Origin: Micromonospora sp. CB01531
Lineage (GTDB): Bacteria; Actinomycetota; Actinomycetes; Mycobacteriales; Micromonosporaceae
Length of the DNA stretch: 64,000 bases
Direction: 5' to 3'
Assembly: GCF_001905095.1 (NCBI RefSeq)
Contig: NZ_LWLS01000063.1
Span: 1 to 64,000 of the forward strand
The notes beneath the pieces were generated by a model, which was not told the origin of the DNA, ran no database searches, and saw only the letters and a list, made by a program, of their open reading frames with translations. Below, piece after piece: positions 1 to 10,357 of this stretch (positions are counted from its first letter, which is position 1; the number at the start of each line of letters is the position of its first letter). A program made the translations under genes and the position numbers.

Positions 1-280
1 GGAGCGGGCCGAGGCCGCCCGGGCGGAGAGCGTCGCGGCGGGCGCGGCGGCGCGGCAGGAGGCGGCGGCCCGCGCCGGCGAGCGGGACGCCCTCGCCGCA
101 GACCTGGCGGCCGCGCGGGAGGCCGCCGGCGCCGCCGAGGCTCGGCTGGCCGAGCTGACGGTACGGCTGCGCGCCGCCGAAACCGACCGCGACGCGGCGC
201 AGCGGCGGGCCGCCCAGCTGGCCGACCAGGTCAGCGACCTGGCCACCGCCCTGGCGAGGCTCGGCGCCCGCGACACCTGA
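1..280 (+). CDS. C-terminal end of an Ala/Arg-rich coiled-coil protein (partial)
   Basis: An open frame enters from the left edge and stops with TGA at 278-280. The roughly 92 visible residues are almost entirely Ala, Arg, Glu, Asp, Leu and Gln in heptad-like order, so this is the end of a long alpha-helical coiled coil. There is no membrane segment or catalytic motif. The N-terminus lies outside the window, so no function can be assigned. The next gene begins 14 bases downstream on the same strand. Confidence 0.75.
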   Translation, partial: ERAEAARAESVAAGAAARQEAAARAGERDALAADLAAAREAAGAAEARLAELTVRLRAAETDRDAAQRRAAQLADQVSDLATALARLGARDT

Positions 281-294
281 CGTATTTTGGTTGA

Positions 295-933
295 ATGCAC
301 AACCACATGACGTTCCCGCCGCCGGTGGCGGCCACCGCCGGCAACCCCGACCCGGCGGCCCCGCTGGTCGTGCTGCTGCACGGCCGCGGCAGCCACGAGC
401 AGGAGATCCTCTCCCTGGCCGGCCACCTGCCCGCCGGCCCGGCGTACGCGGCGGTCCGCGCGCCGATCGCCGAGGGCGGCGGCTACGCCTGGTTCGCCAA
501 CCGGGGCGTCGGCCGCCCGGTCGCCGCATCGTTACGCGCCGCCATGGGCTGGTTCCGCCGCTGGCTCGACGAGGTGGCCCCCGCCGGCCGGCCGGTGGCG
601 CTGGTCGGTTTCAGCGGCGGCGCCGCGTTCGCCGGTGGCCTGCTGCTCGACGACCCGGCCCGGTATGCCGGCGCCGCGATCCTCTACGGCACCCTGCCGT
701 TCGACGCCGGGGTGCCCACCACGCCCGACCGGCTGGCCGGGGTGCCCGTGTTCGTGGCCCAGGGCGAGCACGACACCGTCATCCCCCGCGAGCTGCTCGA
801 CCGCACCTGGGCGTACCTGCGCGGCGAGTCCGGCGCGGCCGCCACGGCCCGCCGTGACCCGGTCGGCCACCAGATCGCCCCGCCCGCCCTGACCGGCCTG
901 TCCGACTGGCTGCGGGAGCGGCTGCCCGCCTGA
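295..933 (+). CDS. alpha/beta hydrolase, phospholipase/carboxylesterase family
   Basis: This 212-residue serine hydrolase has the short carboxylesterase fold. The oxyanion strand is LLHGRG (about 27-32), the nucleophile elbow is GFSGG with Ser107, the acid is Asp160 in GEHDTVIP and the base is His192 in VGHQI, in the order known for the family. It should be cytoplasmic and cleave an ester or thioester; the substrate is unknown. The ATG at 295 has no ribosome site, but TATTTT lies six bases upstream, which fits a leaderless transcript. A later in-frame ATG at 307 is an alternative start. Confidence 0.88.
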   Translation: MHNHMTFPPPVAATAGNPDPAAPLVVLLHGRGSHEQEILSLAGHLPAGPAYAAVRAPIAEGGGYAWFANRGVGRPVAASLRAAMGWFRRWLDEVAPAGRPVALVGFSGGAAFAGGLLLDDPARYAGAAILYGTLPFDAGVPTTPDRLAGVPVFVAQGEHDTVIPRELLDRTWAYLRGESGAAATARRDPVGHQIAPPALTGLSDWLRERLPA

Positions 934-987
934 TCACGGGCTGGGACGGGGCGGCGCCGACAGCCCGGCGACGGCGATGATGCGGGT

Positions 988-1578
988 GTGGGAAAGACGT
1001 ACGAGCGCATCGACGGTCGGCTGCGCACCTTCATCGAGGCGCAGCCGATGTTCTTCACCGCCACCGCCCCCCTGGCCGGCGACGGCACCGTCAACCTGTC
1101 CCCGAAGGGCCTGCGCGGCTGCCTCGCGGTGCTCGACGAGCACACGGTCGCCTACCTCGACTTCGCCGGCAGCAACGCGGAGACCATCGCCCACCTGCGG
1201 GAGAACGGCCGCATCACGCTGATGTGGTGCGCGTTCACCGGCCCGCCGAACATCGTGCGGGTGCACGGACGCGGCGAGCCGGTGTTCCGCGACGATCCCC
1301 GCTGGGCGGACCTGCTGCGCCACTTCCCCGACATCGACGCCAGCGTGCACGGGCTGCGGGCGATCATCGTGGTCCGCGCCGACCTGATCCGCGACACCTG
1401 CGGGTACGCGGTCCCGCTGATGACCTACGACGCGGACCGCGACCTGCACGGCCGGCGGTTCGCCCGGGAGGACGACGCGTCGCTGAGCGCCTACTTCGCC
1501 GGCAAGCCGCACATCGCCACCAGCATCGACGGGCTGCCCGGCCTGCCGCTGCCGCTGCCACCCACCCCGGCGGCCTGA
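988..1578 (+). CDS. pyridoxamine 5'-phosphate oxidase family protein
   Basis: The 196-residue product begins at GTG 988 and matches the split-barrel FMN/F420-binding family. It has the early MFFTATAPL strand, then NLSPKG, a TLMWCAF strand and the PPNIVRVHG core typical of the pyridoxamine-oxidase-like clade. These are cytoplasmic flavin or deazaflavin oxidoreductases. The exact substrate cannot be read from sequence, and true PdxH activity is unlikely in this subfamily. It stands alone, 54 bases after the hydrolase, and converges on the POT transporter. Confidence 0.85.
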   Translation: MGKTYERIDGRLRTFIEAQPMFFTATAPLAGDGTVNLSPKGLRGCLAVLDEHTVAYLDFAGSNAETIAHLRENGRITLMWCAFTGPPNIVRVHGRGEPVFRDDPRWADLLRHFPDIDASVHGLRAIIVVRADLIRDTCGYAVPLMTYDADRDLHGRRFAREDDASLSAYFAGKPHIATSIDGLPGLPLPLPPTPAA

Positions 1579-1589
1579 CCCCTGGCACG

Positions 1590-3071
<1,482 letters not shown>

Positions 3072-3225
3072 CGTCACCTCCCGCACACCTGCGGCGGCTA
3101 ACATCCCCAATGACAGCCAAATCACTCCACCCATTCGACCCGGCCGGGGACGACCCCGCCGGGCACCTGTCATGGCCGGCTACTCTTGCAGGGTCCCGAC
3201 CGATGCGGGCCGGTTCCGCGTGGGC

Positions 3226-3253
3226 GGGAATGGCCGGGCGGGCAGGGACCGTT
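3226..3253 (+). promoter_or_regulatory. SigR-like promoter of rbpA
   Basis: GGGAAT at 3226-3231 and GTT at 3251-3253 are separated by 19 bases. This matches the GGAAT-N18/19-GTT pattern of SigR promoters in Streptomyces, where rbpA is an established SigR target. The site sits 42 bases upstream of the rbpA ATG. The assignment is inferred from the pattern and from conserved regulon membership. Confidence 0.65.
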
Positions 3254-3294
3254 ACACCGAGAAGACCAGCACCACGAACGAGGGGAAGCCGATC

Positions 3295-3636
3295 ATGGGC
3301 GAGCGCATGCTGCGCGGAAGCCGCCTGGGCGCGGTCAGCTACGAATCCGACCGCAACACGGAGCTCGCGCCGCGTCAGACCCGCGAGTACCTCTGCGCCA
3401 AGGGGCACCAGTTCGAGGTGCCGTTCGCCGTAGACGCCGAGGTCCCGACGACCTGGGAGTGCAAGTTCGACGGCAGCGTCGCCCGACTGGTCGACGGCAG
3501 CGAGCCGGAGCAGAAGAAGGCCAAGCCGCCGCGTACCCACTGGGACATGCTGCTGGAGCGGCGCTCCATCGCCGAACTGGAGGACATCCTCGCCGAGCGG
3601 CTCCAGGAGGTCCGCACCCGCCGCGGCCGCGCCTGA
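3295..3636 (+). CDS. rbpA: RNA polymerase-binding protein RbpA
   Basis: RbpA is the actinobacterial factor that binds RNA polymerase and group 1/2 sigma factors and stabilises the open complex. The 113-residue product has the basic N-terminal tail, the core domain (about 30-68), a basic linker and the C-terminal sigma-interaction helix (THWDMLLERRS onward). Cys34, His38 and Cys56 match the Streptomyces zinc ligands, but the fourth ligand position (59) is Asp, so zinc binding is probably lost as in the mycobacterial form. The start is ATG 3295 behind AGGGGAAG. A strong hairpin follows. Confidence 0.95.
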   Translation: MGERMLRGSRLGAVSYESDRNTELAPRQTREYLCAKGHQFEVPFAVDAEVPTTWECKFDGSVARLVDGSEPEQKKAKPPRTHWDMLLERRSIAELEDILAERLQEVRTRRGRA

Positions 3637-3649
3637 GCGCACCAACGAC

Positions 3650-3685
3650 CGAAGCGCCCCCGGGGATCACCCCGGGGGCGCTTCG
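3650..3685 (+). terminator. bidirectional hairpin terminator between rbpA and the fxsA-like gene
   Basis: A perfect 16-bp inverted repeat (3650-3665 with 3670-3685) closes an ATCA loop. It lies between convergent genes and can serve both. There is no long T tract, which is usual for actinomycete terminators. Confidence 0.85.
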
Positions 3686-3699
3686 TCACATCTGCGCGG

Positions 3700-4221
3700 T
3701 TACGACCGGCCCGGCTCGATGATCTCCCCCTCAATGGGCCGGCCCGGCTCGACAACCGGCGGCTGCTGCTGCGGAGCCGGCGGTGGCTGCGGCGCGCCCC
3801 GGTACACCCGAACCCGGCGCGGGCCGAACAGGTCACCGGCGACCATCGACGACACCCGGCCCTCGGCGAGACGTTGCACCCCGACCCGGGTCAGCCGCCG
3901 CACCGGCGGCACCAGCAACAGCAGCCCCACCGCGCCGCTGAGCAGGCCGGGCAGCGCCAGCAGCAGCGCCCCCAGCAGACCCACCAGCCCGTCGGTGACC
4001 TGCCGCCCCGGCGGCTGCCCGGACTCCACGGCGGCCCGGAAACCCCGCCAAGCCCGAACCCCCTCCCGGCGCAGCAGCACCAGGCCGAGCAGGGACGCCG
4101 CGAACACCAGCAGCAGCGCCGCCCCGAACCCGACGCCCCGCCCCACCAGGACGAACACGGTCAGCTCCAGCACCGCGAGCAGCAGCAGGGCCGGCGGCAC
4201 GTACCTCAGTCCTCGGCGCAT
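3700..4221 (-). CDS. FxsA-family membrane protein
   Basis: The 173-residue protein has two N-terminal membrane helices (about 8-52), an amphipathic RREGVRAWRGFR segment, two further hydrophobic stretches (about 78-105), and a Pro/Gln-rich cytoplasmic tail. This is the FxsA (cytoplasmic membrane protein FxsA) architecture, with an actinobacterial C-terminal extension. In E. coli FxsA affects phage exclusion by F; the role here is unknown. The gene runs in the same direction as ppm-lnt, which ends 55 bases upstream. Confidence 0.85.
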   Translation of the reverse strand: MRRGLRYVPPALLLLAVLELTVFVLVGRGVGFGAALLLVFAASLLGLVLLRREGVRAWRGFRAAVESGQPPGRQVTDGLVGLLGALLLALPGLLSGAVGLLLLVPPVRRLTRVGVQRLAEGRVSSMVAGDLFGPRRVRVYRGAPQPPPAPQQQPPVVEPGRPIEGEIIEPGRS

Positions 4222-4275
4222 CTCACCTCACAAGCCAGGGTGTCATCACGCCCCTCCAGCATGACACGCCCGCGC

Positions 4276-5070
4276 TCACGGCCACCGCGCCAACTCGGCG
4301 GGGGCGCCCCGACGCACCGACGGACGCCGGTCCCGCAGCCCCCAGCTGGTGATCCGCCACAACGCCTCGGCCATGATCAACGGGCTCATCTTGCTGTCGC
4401 CGTGCTCCCGCTCGACGAACGTGATCGGCACCTCCACGATCCGCACCCCAGCCCGGTGGGCCAGCCGGGACAGCTCGACCTGGAACGCGTACCCCTGCGA
4501 GCACACCGAGTCCAGGTCGATGGCGTCCAGCGCGGTCGTCCGGTACACCCGGTAGCCGCCGGTGGCGTCGGAGACCGGCATGCCCAACGCCAGCCGCGTG
4601 TACAGGTTGGCGCAGCGGGACAGCAGCAGCCGCCGCAGCGGCCAGTTCAGCACCCGCGCGCCGCGGGTCCACCGGGAGCCGATCACCACGTCGGCGTCGC
4701 GGGCCGCGGCCAGCAGCGCCGGCAGGTCCTCCGGGGCGTGCGAGCCGTCGGCGTCCATCTCCACCACGGCGTCGTAGCCGCGCTGCCGGGCCCAGGCGAA
4801 ACCGGCCAGGTAGGCCGCGCCGAGGCCGTCCTTGCCCTGCCGGTGCAGCACGTGCACGTGCGGGTCGGTACGGGACAGCCCGTCGGCGATCGCGCCGGTG
4901 CCGTCGGGGCTGTTGTCGTCGGCGACGAGGATGTCCACCGCCGGCGCGGCCTCGCGGACCCGCGCGACGATCGTCCGGACGTTGTCGGCCTCGTTGTAGG
5001 TGGGGATGACCACCAGCACCCGGCCCACCCCGGGATGGCCGGCCGTGCGTTTCCCGGCTGCCACGCCCAC
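4276..5070 (-). CDS. ppm: polyprenol monophosphomannose synthase (Ppm/Dpm1 type)
   Basis: This GT2 enzyme transfers mannose from GDP-mannose to polyprenyl phosphate, giving the lipid donor for extracytoplasmic mannosyltransferases. The 264 residues show VVIPTYNEADNV, the DDNSPDGT motif, the metal-binding VEMDADGSH and the GSRW acceptor-side motif, all typical of Dpm1-like synthases. There is no membrane anchor. It lies 22 bases downstream of lnt; in Mycobacterium tuberculosis both activities are fused in one Ppm1 protein, whereas here they are separate adjacent genes. The start is GTG 5070. Confidence 0.92.
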   Translation of the reverse strand: MGVAAGKRTAGHPGVGRVLVVIPTYNEADNVRTIVARVREAAPAVDILVADDNSPDGTGAIADGLSRTDPHVHVLHRQGKDGLGAAYLAGFAWARQRGYDAVVEMDADGSHAPEDLPALLAAARDADVVIGSRWTRGARVLNWPLRRLLLSRCANLYTRLALGMPVSDATGGYRVYRTTALDAIDLDSVCSQGYAFQVELSRLAHRAGVRIVEVPITFVEREHGDSKMSPLIMAEALWRITSWGLRDRRPSVRRGAPAELARWP

Positions 5071-5092
5071 CTCGTACCGCCCTTCCCTCGTC

Positions 5093-6703
5093 CTACCCCG
5101 GGGTGACCTCCCGCCGCCGACGCAGCACCGCCGCGCCGGCCAGCGCCGCCACGGCCAGCGCCGCGAGAGCCACCTCCGGCCACACCCCCGCCCGGGTGGC
5201 CGGGGTACGCCCGTGCCCGAGCTGCAACTGCCGGACCACCACTGCCGCGGCGTTGAACCCGGTGGCCCCGTCTACCCGCCCGACGGGGGAAACGAACCCG
5301 GACACGCCGACCGTGGAGGCCATCAACGCCGCACGGCCGTGCTCGACGGCACGAAGCCGCACCATGGCCAACTGCTGGCGGGCCTCCGCCGCGTCGAAGG
5401 TGGCGTTGTTGGTCTGCACCACCAGCAGCTGCCCGCCGCCGGTGACGGTGTCCCTGACAAGGCCGTCGTAGGCGACCTCGAAGCAGATCACGTCGCCGAG
5501 GGTGATCGCTCCGGCGTTGAGCACGCCGGGGGCGGCGCCGGGCACGAAGTCGGCGCGGACCCGGTCGACCTGGTCGCTGACCATCCGGGCGATCTTGCGT
5601 AGCGGCACGTACTCGGCGAACGGCACCGGATGCCGCTTGACATACAGCTGCCCGAGGTCCGGGCCGGTGCCGGGCCGCCACACCAGCCCGGCGTTGCGGA
5701 CCTGCCCGGCGTCGGGGCCGAGCAGCACCGCGCCGATCAGGATCGGCGCGCCGATCGCGTCGGCGGCCTGGGAGATACGGTCCGCGGCGTCCGGGTTGCG
5801 CAGCGGGTCGATGTCACTGGAATTCTCCGGCCACACCACCAGGTCGGGGCGGCGTTGCGTACCGGCGGTGACCTGCTGCGCCAGTCGCAGGGTCGCGTCG
5901 ACGTGGTTGTTGAGCACGGCCTGCCGCTGGGCGTTGAAGTCCAGCCCGAGGCGGGGCACGTTGCCCTGCACGATGGCGACGGTGACGGTGTCCCCGCCGC
6001 CGCGCACCCCGACCGGGACGGCCGACCCGGCGGCGAGCAGGGCCGCCAGCGCGGCGGCGAGCCCCGCCACGGGCCGCCAGTGCCCGGCGGGCCGGCGCCA
6101 GTCCCGCCAGGCGGCGGTGACGAGCAGCCCGCCGGCCAGCGCGACGGCGCAGGTGACCAGCGGGGCGCCGCCGAGGGCGGCCAGCCGCAGCAGCGGGGAG
6201 GTGTCCTGGCTGAACGCCAGCCGCCCCCACGGGAACCCGCCGAACGGGGTGCGGTCCCGCAGCGCCTCCTGCGCCACCCACAGCACCCCGGTCAGCAGCG
6301 GCCACGCCGCCCGGTGCCGGTCGACCAGCGGGGACACCCAGGCGGTGGCCGCGCCGAGCAGCGCCACGTAGCCGGCCTGCAGCAGGGACAGCAGGATCCA
6401 CGGCAGGGCGCCGGTGTGCAGGTTGGTCCACTCCAGCAGCGGCGCGAACAGCGCCAGCCCGGTGAGGAAACCCAGCCCCGCGCCGGCGCGCAGCCGCCGC
6501 CGGTGCGCCGCCGCCGCGAGCAGCGCCACCCCGACCGGCGCCAGCGGCCACACCCCGTACGGGGGGAACGCGACCAGCAGGGCCAGCCCGGCCGCGACGG
6601 CCAGCGGCGCGGCCACCCGCAGCGGCAGCGGACGGGGCCCCGCCACCTCGTGTGCCCCGTGCGGGACACGCACCTCTTCCCGGTCCAGCGTCGTCACCGG
6701 CAC
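5093..6703 (-). CDS. lnt: apolipoprotein N-acyltransferase
   Basis: Lnt adds the third acyl chain to the N-terminal cysteine of lipoproteins at the outer face of the plasma membrane. The 536-residue protein has about six N-terminal membrane helices, a nitrilase-fold periplasmic domain (about 238-500) and a C-terminal helix. The catalytic triad is visible: Glu293 in WPENS, Lys356 in YVKRHPVPFAEY and Cys407 in ICFEVAYD. It heads the lnt-ppm pair. GTG 6703 is taken as the start; GTG 6697 is nearly as good because GGTGAGG lies just upstream of it. Confidence 0.94.
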   Translation of the reverse strand: MPVTTLDREEVRVPHGAHEVAGPRPLPLRVAAPLAVAAGLALLVAFPPYGVWPLAPVGVALLAAAAHRRRLRAGAGLGFLTGLALFAPLLEWTNLHTGALPWILLSLLQAGYVALLGAATAWVSPLVDRHRAAWPLLTGVLWVAQEALRDRTPFGGFPWGRLAFSQDTSPLLRLAALGGAPLVTCAVALAGGLLVTAAWRDWRRPAGHWRPVAGLAAALAALLAAGSAVPVGVRGGGDTVTVAIVQGNVPRLGLDFNAQRQAVLNNHVDATLRLAQQVTAGTQRRPDLVVWPENSSDIDPLRNPDAADRISQAADAIGAPILIGAVLLGPDAGQVRNAGLVWRPGTGPDLGQLYVKRHPVPFAEYVPLRKIARMVSDQVDRVRADFVPGAAPGVLNAGAITLGDVICFEVAYDGLVRDTVTGGGQLLVVQTNNATFDAAEARQQLAMVRLRAVEHGRAALMASTVGVSGFVSPVGRVDGATGFNAAAVVVRQLQLGHGRTPATRAGVWPEVALAALAVAALAGAAVLRRRREVTPG

Positions 6704-6929
6704 CTCACCACGATCACGCGCCGAAGGCTACCCGCCCGGCCCGGCCGCCGGCCCGTGACCCGGGGAGGCAGCCCACGGCAGGATCGGGGCGTCGTGGATG
6801 AAACACGCCAGCACGGTGGTGGCCAGGTCGAGCAGGCACCGGTGTTCGCGGCGGCCAGGCCGGCCGCCGCGCGTCCAGGTTCGGCGGCTTTTCCACGCGG
6901 CGGCGGCCGGCGCTGCCAGACTCGGCAGC

Positions 6930-8219
6930 ATGAGCGCAGGCCAGTGGCGGGGTCGCATCCTGCCTGCCGCGCCGGGGTCCGGCGTGACCCGCCTGGAGTT
7001 GTTCTACGACCTGGTGTTCGTGCTGTCGTTCCTCAACGTCACCGTCCTGCTGGCGGCGAGCCTGAGCGTGCGCACGCTGCTCGCCGGGCTCGTGGTGCTG
7101 GCCCTGCTGTGGTGGTGCTGGGTCTCGTTCGCCGCCCTCGGCAACGTGGTCCGCACCGACCAGGGGGTGCTGCCGCTGATCGGCGTGGTGACGGTGGTCG
7201 CCCTGTTCGTGCTCAACCTGAGCCTGCCGCAGGCGTTCACCAGCCGTCCCGGTGGGCCACCCGGCCCGCTCGTCTTCGCCGCCTGCTACCTGATCATCCG
7301 GGCGGTGCAGGTGCTGGTGGTGCTGACCCGCGCCGACGCCCCAGGCCGCGCGGCGCTGCGGTTCGGGCTGCCGCTGCTGGCCAGCGTGACGCTCATCGTG
7401 GTCGCCGGAGCGCTGCCGCAACAGCCGGGGGTCGGGCCGACCTGGCTGCGGGTGGCGCTGTGGGCGGCCGCCGTGGTCATCGAGTTCACCGCCGGGGGCC
7501 GGATCCGCAACGTCGGCCTGGCAGTGGTCTCCGCCGCCCACTGGGCGGAACGGTACGCGCTGATCCTGCTCATCGCGCTCGGCGAGTCGATCATCTCGCT
7601 GGGGCTGGGCCCCAAACCGGCCGTCGGCCTGCCGCTCAGCTGGGCGGTGATCGTGGCGTCGGTGTTCGGCGTCACCACCATCGCGGCGCTGTGGTGGATG
7701 TACTTCGACACCCTGGCGCCGGCCCTGGAACAGAAGCTGCACCGCACCCGCGACGTCGACAAACGGACGGCCTTCGCCCGGGACGTCTACGCGTATCTGC
7801 ATCTGCCGTTGGTCGTCGGGATCATCCTGTTCGCCCTGGGCCTGAAACGCTATCTCGCCGTGATCGCCGACCCGCATGTCGACCCGTGGCGGGTGCGGGC
7901 TGTCGGCCTGGACAACCGGGTGCTGTTCGCCGGCGTGATCATCTACATCGTGGGCCTGCTGGCGCTGTGGGTGCGGGCCACCCACCGGGTCCGGCTGCTG
8001 CCGACCGTGACGGTGGTGGCGCTGGCCGTCGTGCTGCTGCCCGCGGGCCTCCTGCCGGCGGTCGCCGGCCTGGCGGTGCTCGCCGCGGCCTGCGTCGCGC
8101 TGGTGCTGGCCGGGCTGCGCACCAGCGACCCGCTGCGCCGCCACGTCCGGCAGGTCGCGCTACAGGAGCAGATCGCCACCGAGCAGGAACAGTCCGAGTG
8201 GCGCCGCCGCCACCTGTGA
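6930..8219 (+). CDS. low temperature requirement protein A (LtrA) family membrane protein
   Basis: The 429-residue protein opens with the LtrA hallmark LELFYDLVFV (about residues 22-31), followed by roughly eleven hydrophobic helices and a charged cytoplasmic tail. LtrA was first linked to growth of Listeria at low temperature; its biochemical activity is not known. The frame extends upstream to 6798, but ATG 6930 places the start immediately before the conserved region. No clear ribosome site precedes it, so the message may be leaderless. It diverges from lnt and ends in a hairpin. Confidence 0.9.
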   Translation: MSAGQWRGRILPAAPGSGVTRLELFYDLVFVLSFLNVTVLLAASLSVRTLLAGLVVLALLWWCWVSFAALGNVVRTDQGVLPLIGVVTVVALFVLNLSLPQAFTSRPGGPPGPLVFAACYLIIRAVQVLVVLTRADAPGRAALRFGLPLLASVTLIVVAGALPQQPGVGPTWLRVALWAAAVVIEFTAGGRIRNVGLAVVSAAHWAERYALILLIALGESIISLGLGPKPAVGLPLSWAVIVASVFGVTTIAALWWMYFDTLAPALEQKLHRTRDVDKRTAFARDVYAYLHLPLVVGIILFALGLKRYLAVIADPHVDPWRVRAVGLDNRVLFAGVIIYIVGLLALWVRATHRVRLLPTVTVVALAVVLLPAGLLPAVAGLAVLAAACVALVLAGLRTSDPLRRHVRQVALQEQIATEQEQSEWRRRHL

Positions 8220-8232
8220 CAGCGCAACGAAA

Positions 8233-8262
8233 ATCGGGGCGCGGCTCGCGCCGCGCCCCGAT
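8233..8262 (+). terminator. hairpin terminator after the ltrA-like gene
   Basis: A perfect 12-bp stem (8233-8244 with 8251-8262) and a 6-base loop begin 13 bases after the stop codon. Confidence 0.8.
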
Positions 8263-8630
8263 GCTCCCAGGCCCTTCCCGGCCGGTGGGGCGAGAATGAG
8301 CGGCGCCGACCTTCGGACCGACCGGACGCGGACTGGCTGCCCCCGCCTGGCCGTTGTCTACTGGCCGTGCCTTTCACCCTGCCCGTACACCGGTAACCGC
8401 GGCCGGTTCGCGCCGCCCCGCCGACCCCCGCCCGCTGGACCTGGCCGCCGCAACCACTCGGGTCGCTCGGCCAGCGGACGAAGGGACGAAGCGAACAACA
8501 GCCGCTTCCCGTGGTAGGACTCAAAGACGGTACGGCGTGCACCCCCGCCGCTGTCAACCCACCCCGGCCTGTCGTGTGTTGCGCCACGGCGTGTCGCGTC
8601 GGCGCGTCTCGATCCGTGCCGGGTGGCGGC
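8263..8630. other. 368-bp gap without a supported gene or RNA
   Basis: This stretch separates two convergent 3' ends. Short frames are present on the plus strand, but they lack ribosome sites and run into the antisense of the next gene. I looked for a cobalamin riboswitch, because the neighbouring mutases use B12, and found no convincing B12 box. Small dyads occur, for example AACCG-N4-CGGTT near 8395 and GAAGCG-N9-CGCTTC near 8488, without a clear role. Confidence 0.5.
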
Positions 8631-9968
8631 TCAGTCTCCGCCGAGATGCCGGCGCAGCAGCCGGGCCGCCGCTTCCGGGTGGTCGGCGGCGAGAAGCCCA
8701 CCGGCCGCGAGGACGTAGTCGACGTCGACGACCGCGCGGGCCGCCCGGGGCAGCGGCCACCCCCCGGCGTGGTCGGTGAGCACCGCCGCCAGCACCGCGG
8801 CCGCGTCGCCGGCCGGCGCGTGCCGCAGCACCCCACCGGAGCCGACCATCAGCTTCACGTCGCGCAGATCCCGGCCGGCGCGTTCCCCGGTGGCCGCGCC
8901 GCGGGCATGCCGGCGCAGCGCCACCGTCGCGGCGAGCCCGGCGATGCGCCGGTCGGCGGCCCGGTCGACGTCGTCGGCGGGCAGGAACCCGGGGTCGGCG
9001 GCCCGCACCGCCGCCGCCACGGCCAACTGCTCCTCCTCCCCGAGGGTGAGCAGACGTTCCTCGGCGGCGGCGCGGACCACACCGGGGGCGCTCCACCGCA
9101 TGCCCAGGTCCCCCTCCACGGTGCGGGCCCGCCACAGGGTGCCGGCGACCTCCCGGCCCGGCCCGCTGTCCCGCTCGTCGGGGGTAAGCACCGAGTACAC
9201 GTCGGTGGTGGCGCCACCGACGTCGACGACGGCCAAATCCCCGCCGAGCGCGTCGGCGAGGACCTCCACCCCGGTCAGCACCGCGTCGGGGGTGGCCGCC
9301 CGCACCAGCCGGGCGAACCGGCCGCCGCGGGACAGCTTCTTCCCCCCGATCACGTGCCGCAGGAACACCTCCCGGATCGCCGCCCGCGCCGGTGCGGGGG
9401 CGAGCACCCCGATGCGGGGCAGCACGTTGTCGGCGACGGTCACCGGCACCTTCGCGGCGGCGAGCAGCGCGTACAGGTCGTCGCGGACCTCGACGTTGCC
9501 GGCGAGGACCACCGGCACCCGAAAGCGCGCCTTCGCCAGCCGGGTCGCGTTGTGCGTCAACGTCTCCGCGTCACCACCGTCGGTGCCGCCCACGAGCAGC
9601 ACCACGTCGGGACGGGCGGCGCGCAACGCGGTCAGCTCGGCCGCGCCGAGCCGCCCGGCGGCCACATGCACCACGTTCGCCCCGGCCGACAGCCCCACCC
9701 GCCGACCGGCCTGAGCGGTGACGAGCGGCTCGTAGCCGACGACCGCCAGCCGCAGCCCACCACCGGCCGACGAGCACACGTACCAGGGCAGGTCCCGCAC
9801 CCCGGCGCGGGCGGTGGCCACGCCGACAGCGGCGTCCAGGCCGTGCAGCACGTCCGTGCCAACAGTGGTCGGCGCGGACGCCGCCGCGACCAGCCGGCCG
9901 TCGTCGAGGTCGACCACCGCGGCCTTGGTGTACGTGGACCCGACGTCGGCGCAGACGGCGGCGTTCAC
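8631..9968 (-). CDS. MutL/GlmL-type reactivating ATPase of B12-dependent aminomutases
   Basis: This 445-residue protein belongs to the MutL (GlmL) family of actin-fold ATPases found beside adenosylcobalamin-dependent mutases; it is not the mismatch-repair MutL. Phosphate loops are seen in [12 protein letters not shown] at the N-terminus and in [13 protein letters not shown] near residue 246, with VGSGGVLRH towards the C-terminus. By family analogy it replaces inactivated cobalamin or keeps KamDE active. It is the last gene of the leftward kam operon and overlaps the kal-like gene by four bases. Confidence 0.87.
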   Translation of the reverse strand: MNAAVCADVGSTYTKAAVVDLDDGRLVAAASAPTTVGTDVLHGLDAAVGVATARAGVRDLPWYVCSSAGGGLRLAVVGYEPLVTAQAGRRVGLSAGANVVHVAAGRLGAAELTALRAARPDVVLLVGGTDGGDAETLTHNATRLAKARFRVPVVLAGNVEVRDDLYALLAAAKVPVTVADNVLPRIGVLAPAPARAAIREVFLRHVIGGKKLSRGGRFARLVRAATPDAVLTGVEVLADALGGDLAVVDVGGATTDVYSVLTPDERDSGPGREVAGTLWRARTVEGDLGMRWSAPGVVRAAAEERLLTLGEEEQLAVAAAVRAADPGFLPADDVDRAADRRIAGLAATVALRRHARGAATGERAGRDLRDVKLMVGSGGVLRHAPAGDAAAVLAAVLTDHAGGWPLPRAARAVVDVDYVLAAGGLLAADHPEAAARLLRRHLGGD

Positions 9969-10357
9969 GCCGCCGAGGGAACGACCACGGTGCCGGTCGC
10001 GGTGACCGCCACGATCGGCTCGGCGAGCACCTCAGCGGCGGACTCGCTCCTGTCGGGACGGCCCCGGCACACCACCCGCGCCTCGAAGTCGATGGTGCGG
10101 CTGCGGGTGCCCACCCGGGTCACCGTGGCCACCACCTCCAGCACGTCCCCGGCCTTCATCGGCGCCCTGAACTGCACATCCGAGTAGGAGGCGAACAGCC
10201 CCTCGTCACCGTCGGTGCGGATACACACCTCGGTGGCGACGTCCCCGAACAAGCCCAGCGCGTACGCCCCGTCGACAAGGTTCCCCGCGTAGTGGGCATG
10301 CGAGTACGGCACGTACCGCCGATGCGTCACCGTCAGACCGACACGGGAATCACTCAT
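9965..10357 (-). CDS. kal: hotdog-fold protein, probable 3-aminobutyryl-CoA ammonia-lyase (Kal)
   Basis: The 130-residue protein has the hotdog layout with a [13 protein letters not shown] segment on the central helix. In clostridial and fusobacterial lysine fermentation, Kal is a hotdog protein of about this size that removes ammonia from 3-aminobutyryl-CoA to give crotonyl-CoA. The position between kamE and mutL, with 4-bp overlaps on both sides, supports that role. The alternative is a generic hotdog thioesterase or dehydratase. Symbol and reaction rest on context and fold rather than on a diagnostic motif. Confidence 0.72.
   Translation of the reverse strand: MSDSRVGLTVTHRRYVPYSHAHYAGNLVDGAYALGLFGDVATEVCIRTDGDEGLFASYSDVQFRAPMKAGDVLEVVATVTRVGTRSRTIDFEARVVCRGRPDRSESAAEVLAEPIVAVTATGTVVVPSAA

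Noticed and set aside
8263..8630. Cobalamin riboswitch near the B12-dependent mutases
   Set aside because: No B12 box or core pairing could be found on either strand, and the stretch lies at the 3' end of the operon rather than upstream.
8631..9968. DNA mismatch repair MutL
   Set aside because: The protein has an actin-like ATPase fold and lies in an aminomutase operon; it lacks the GHKL motifs of the repair protein.
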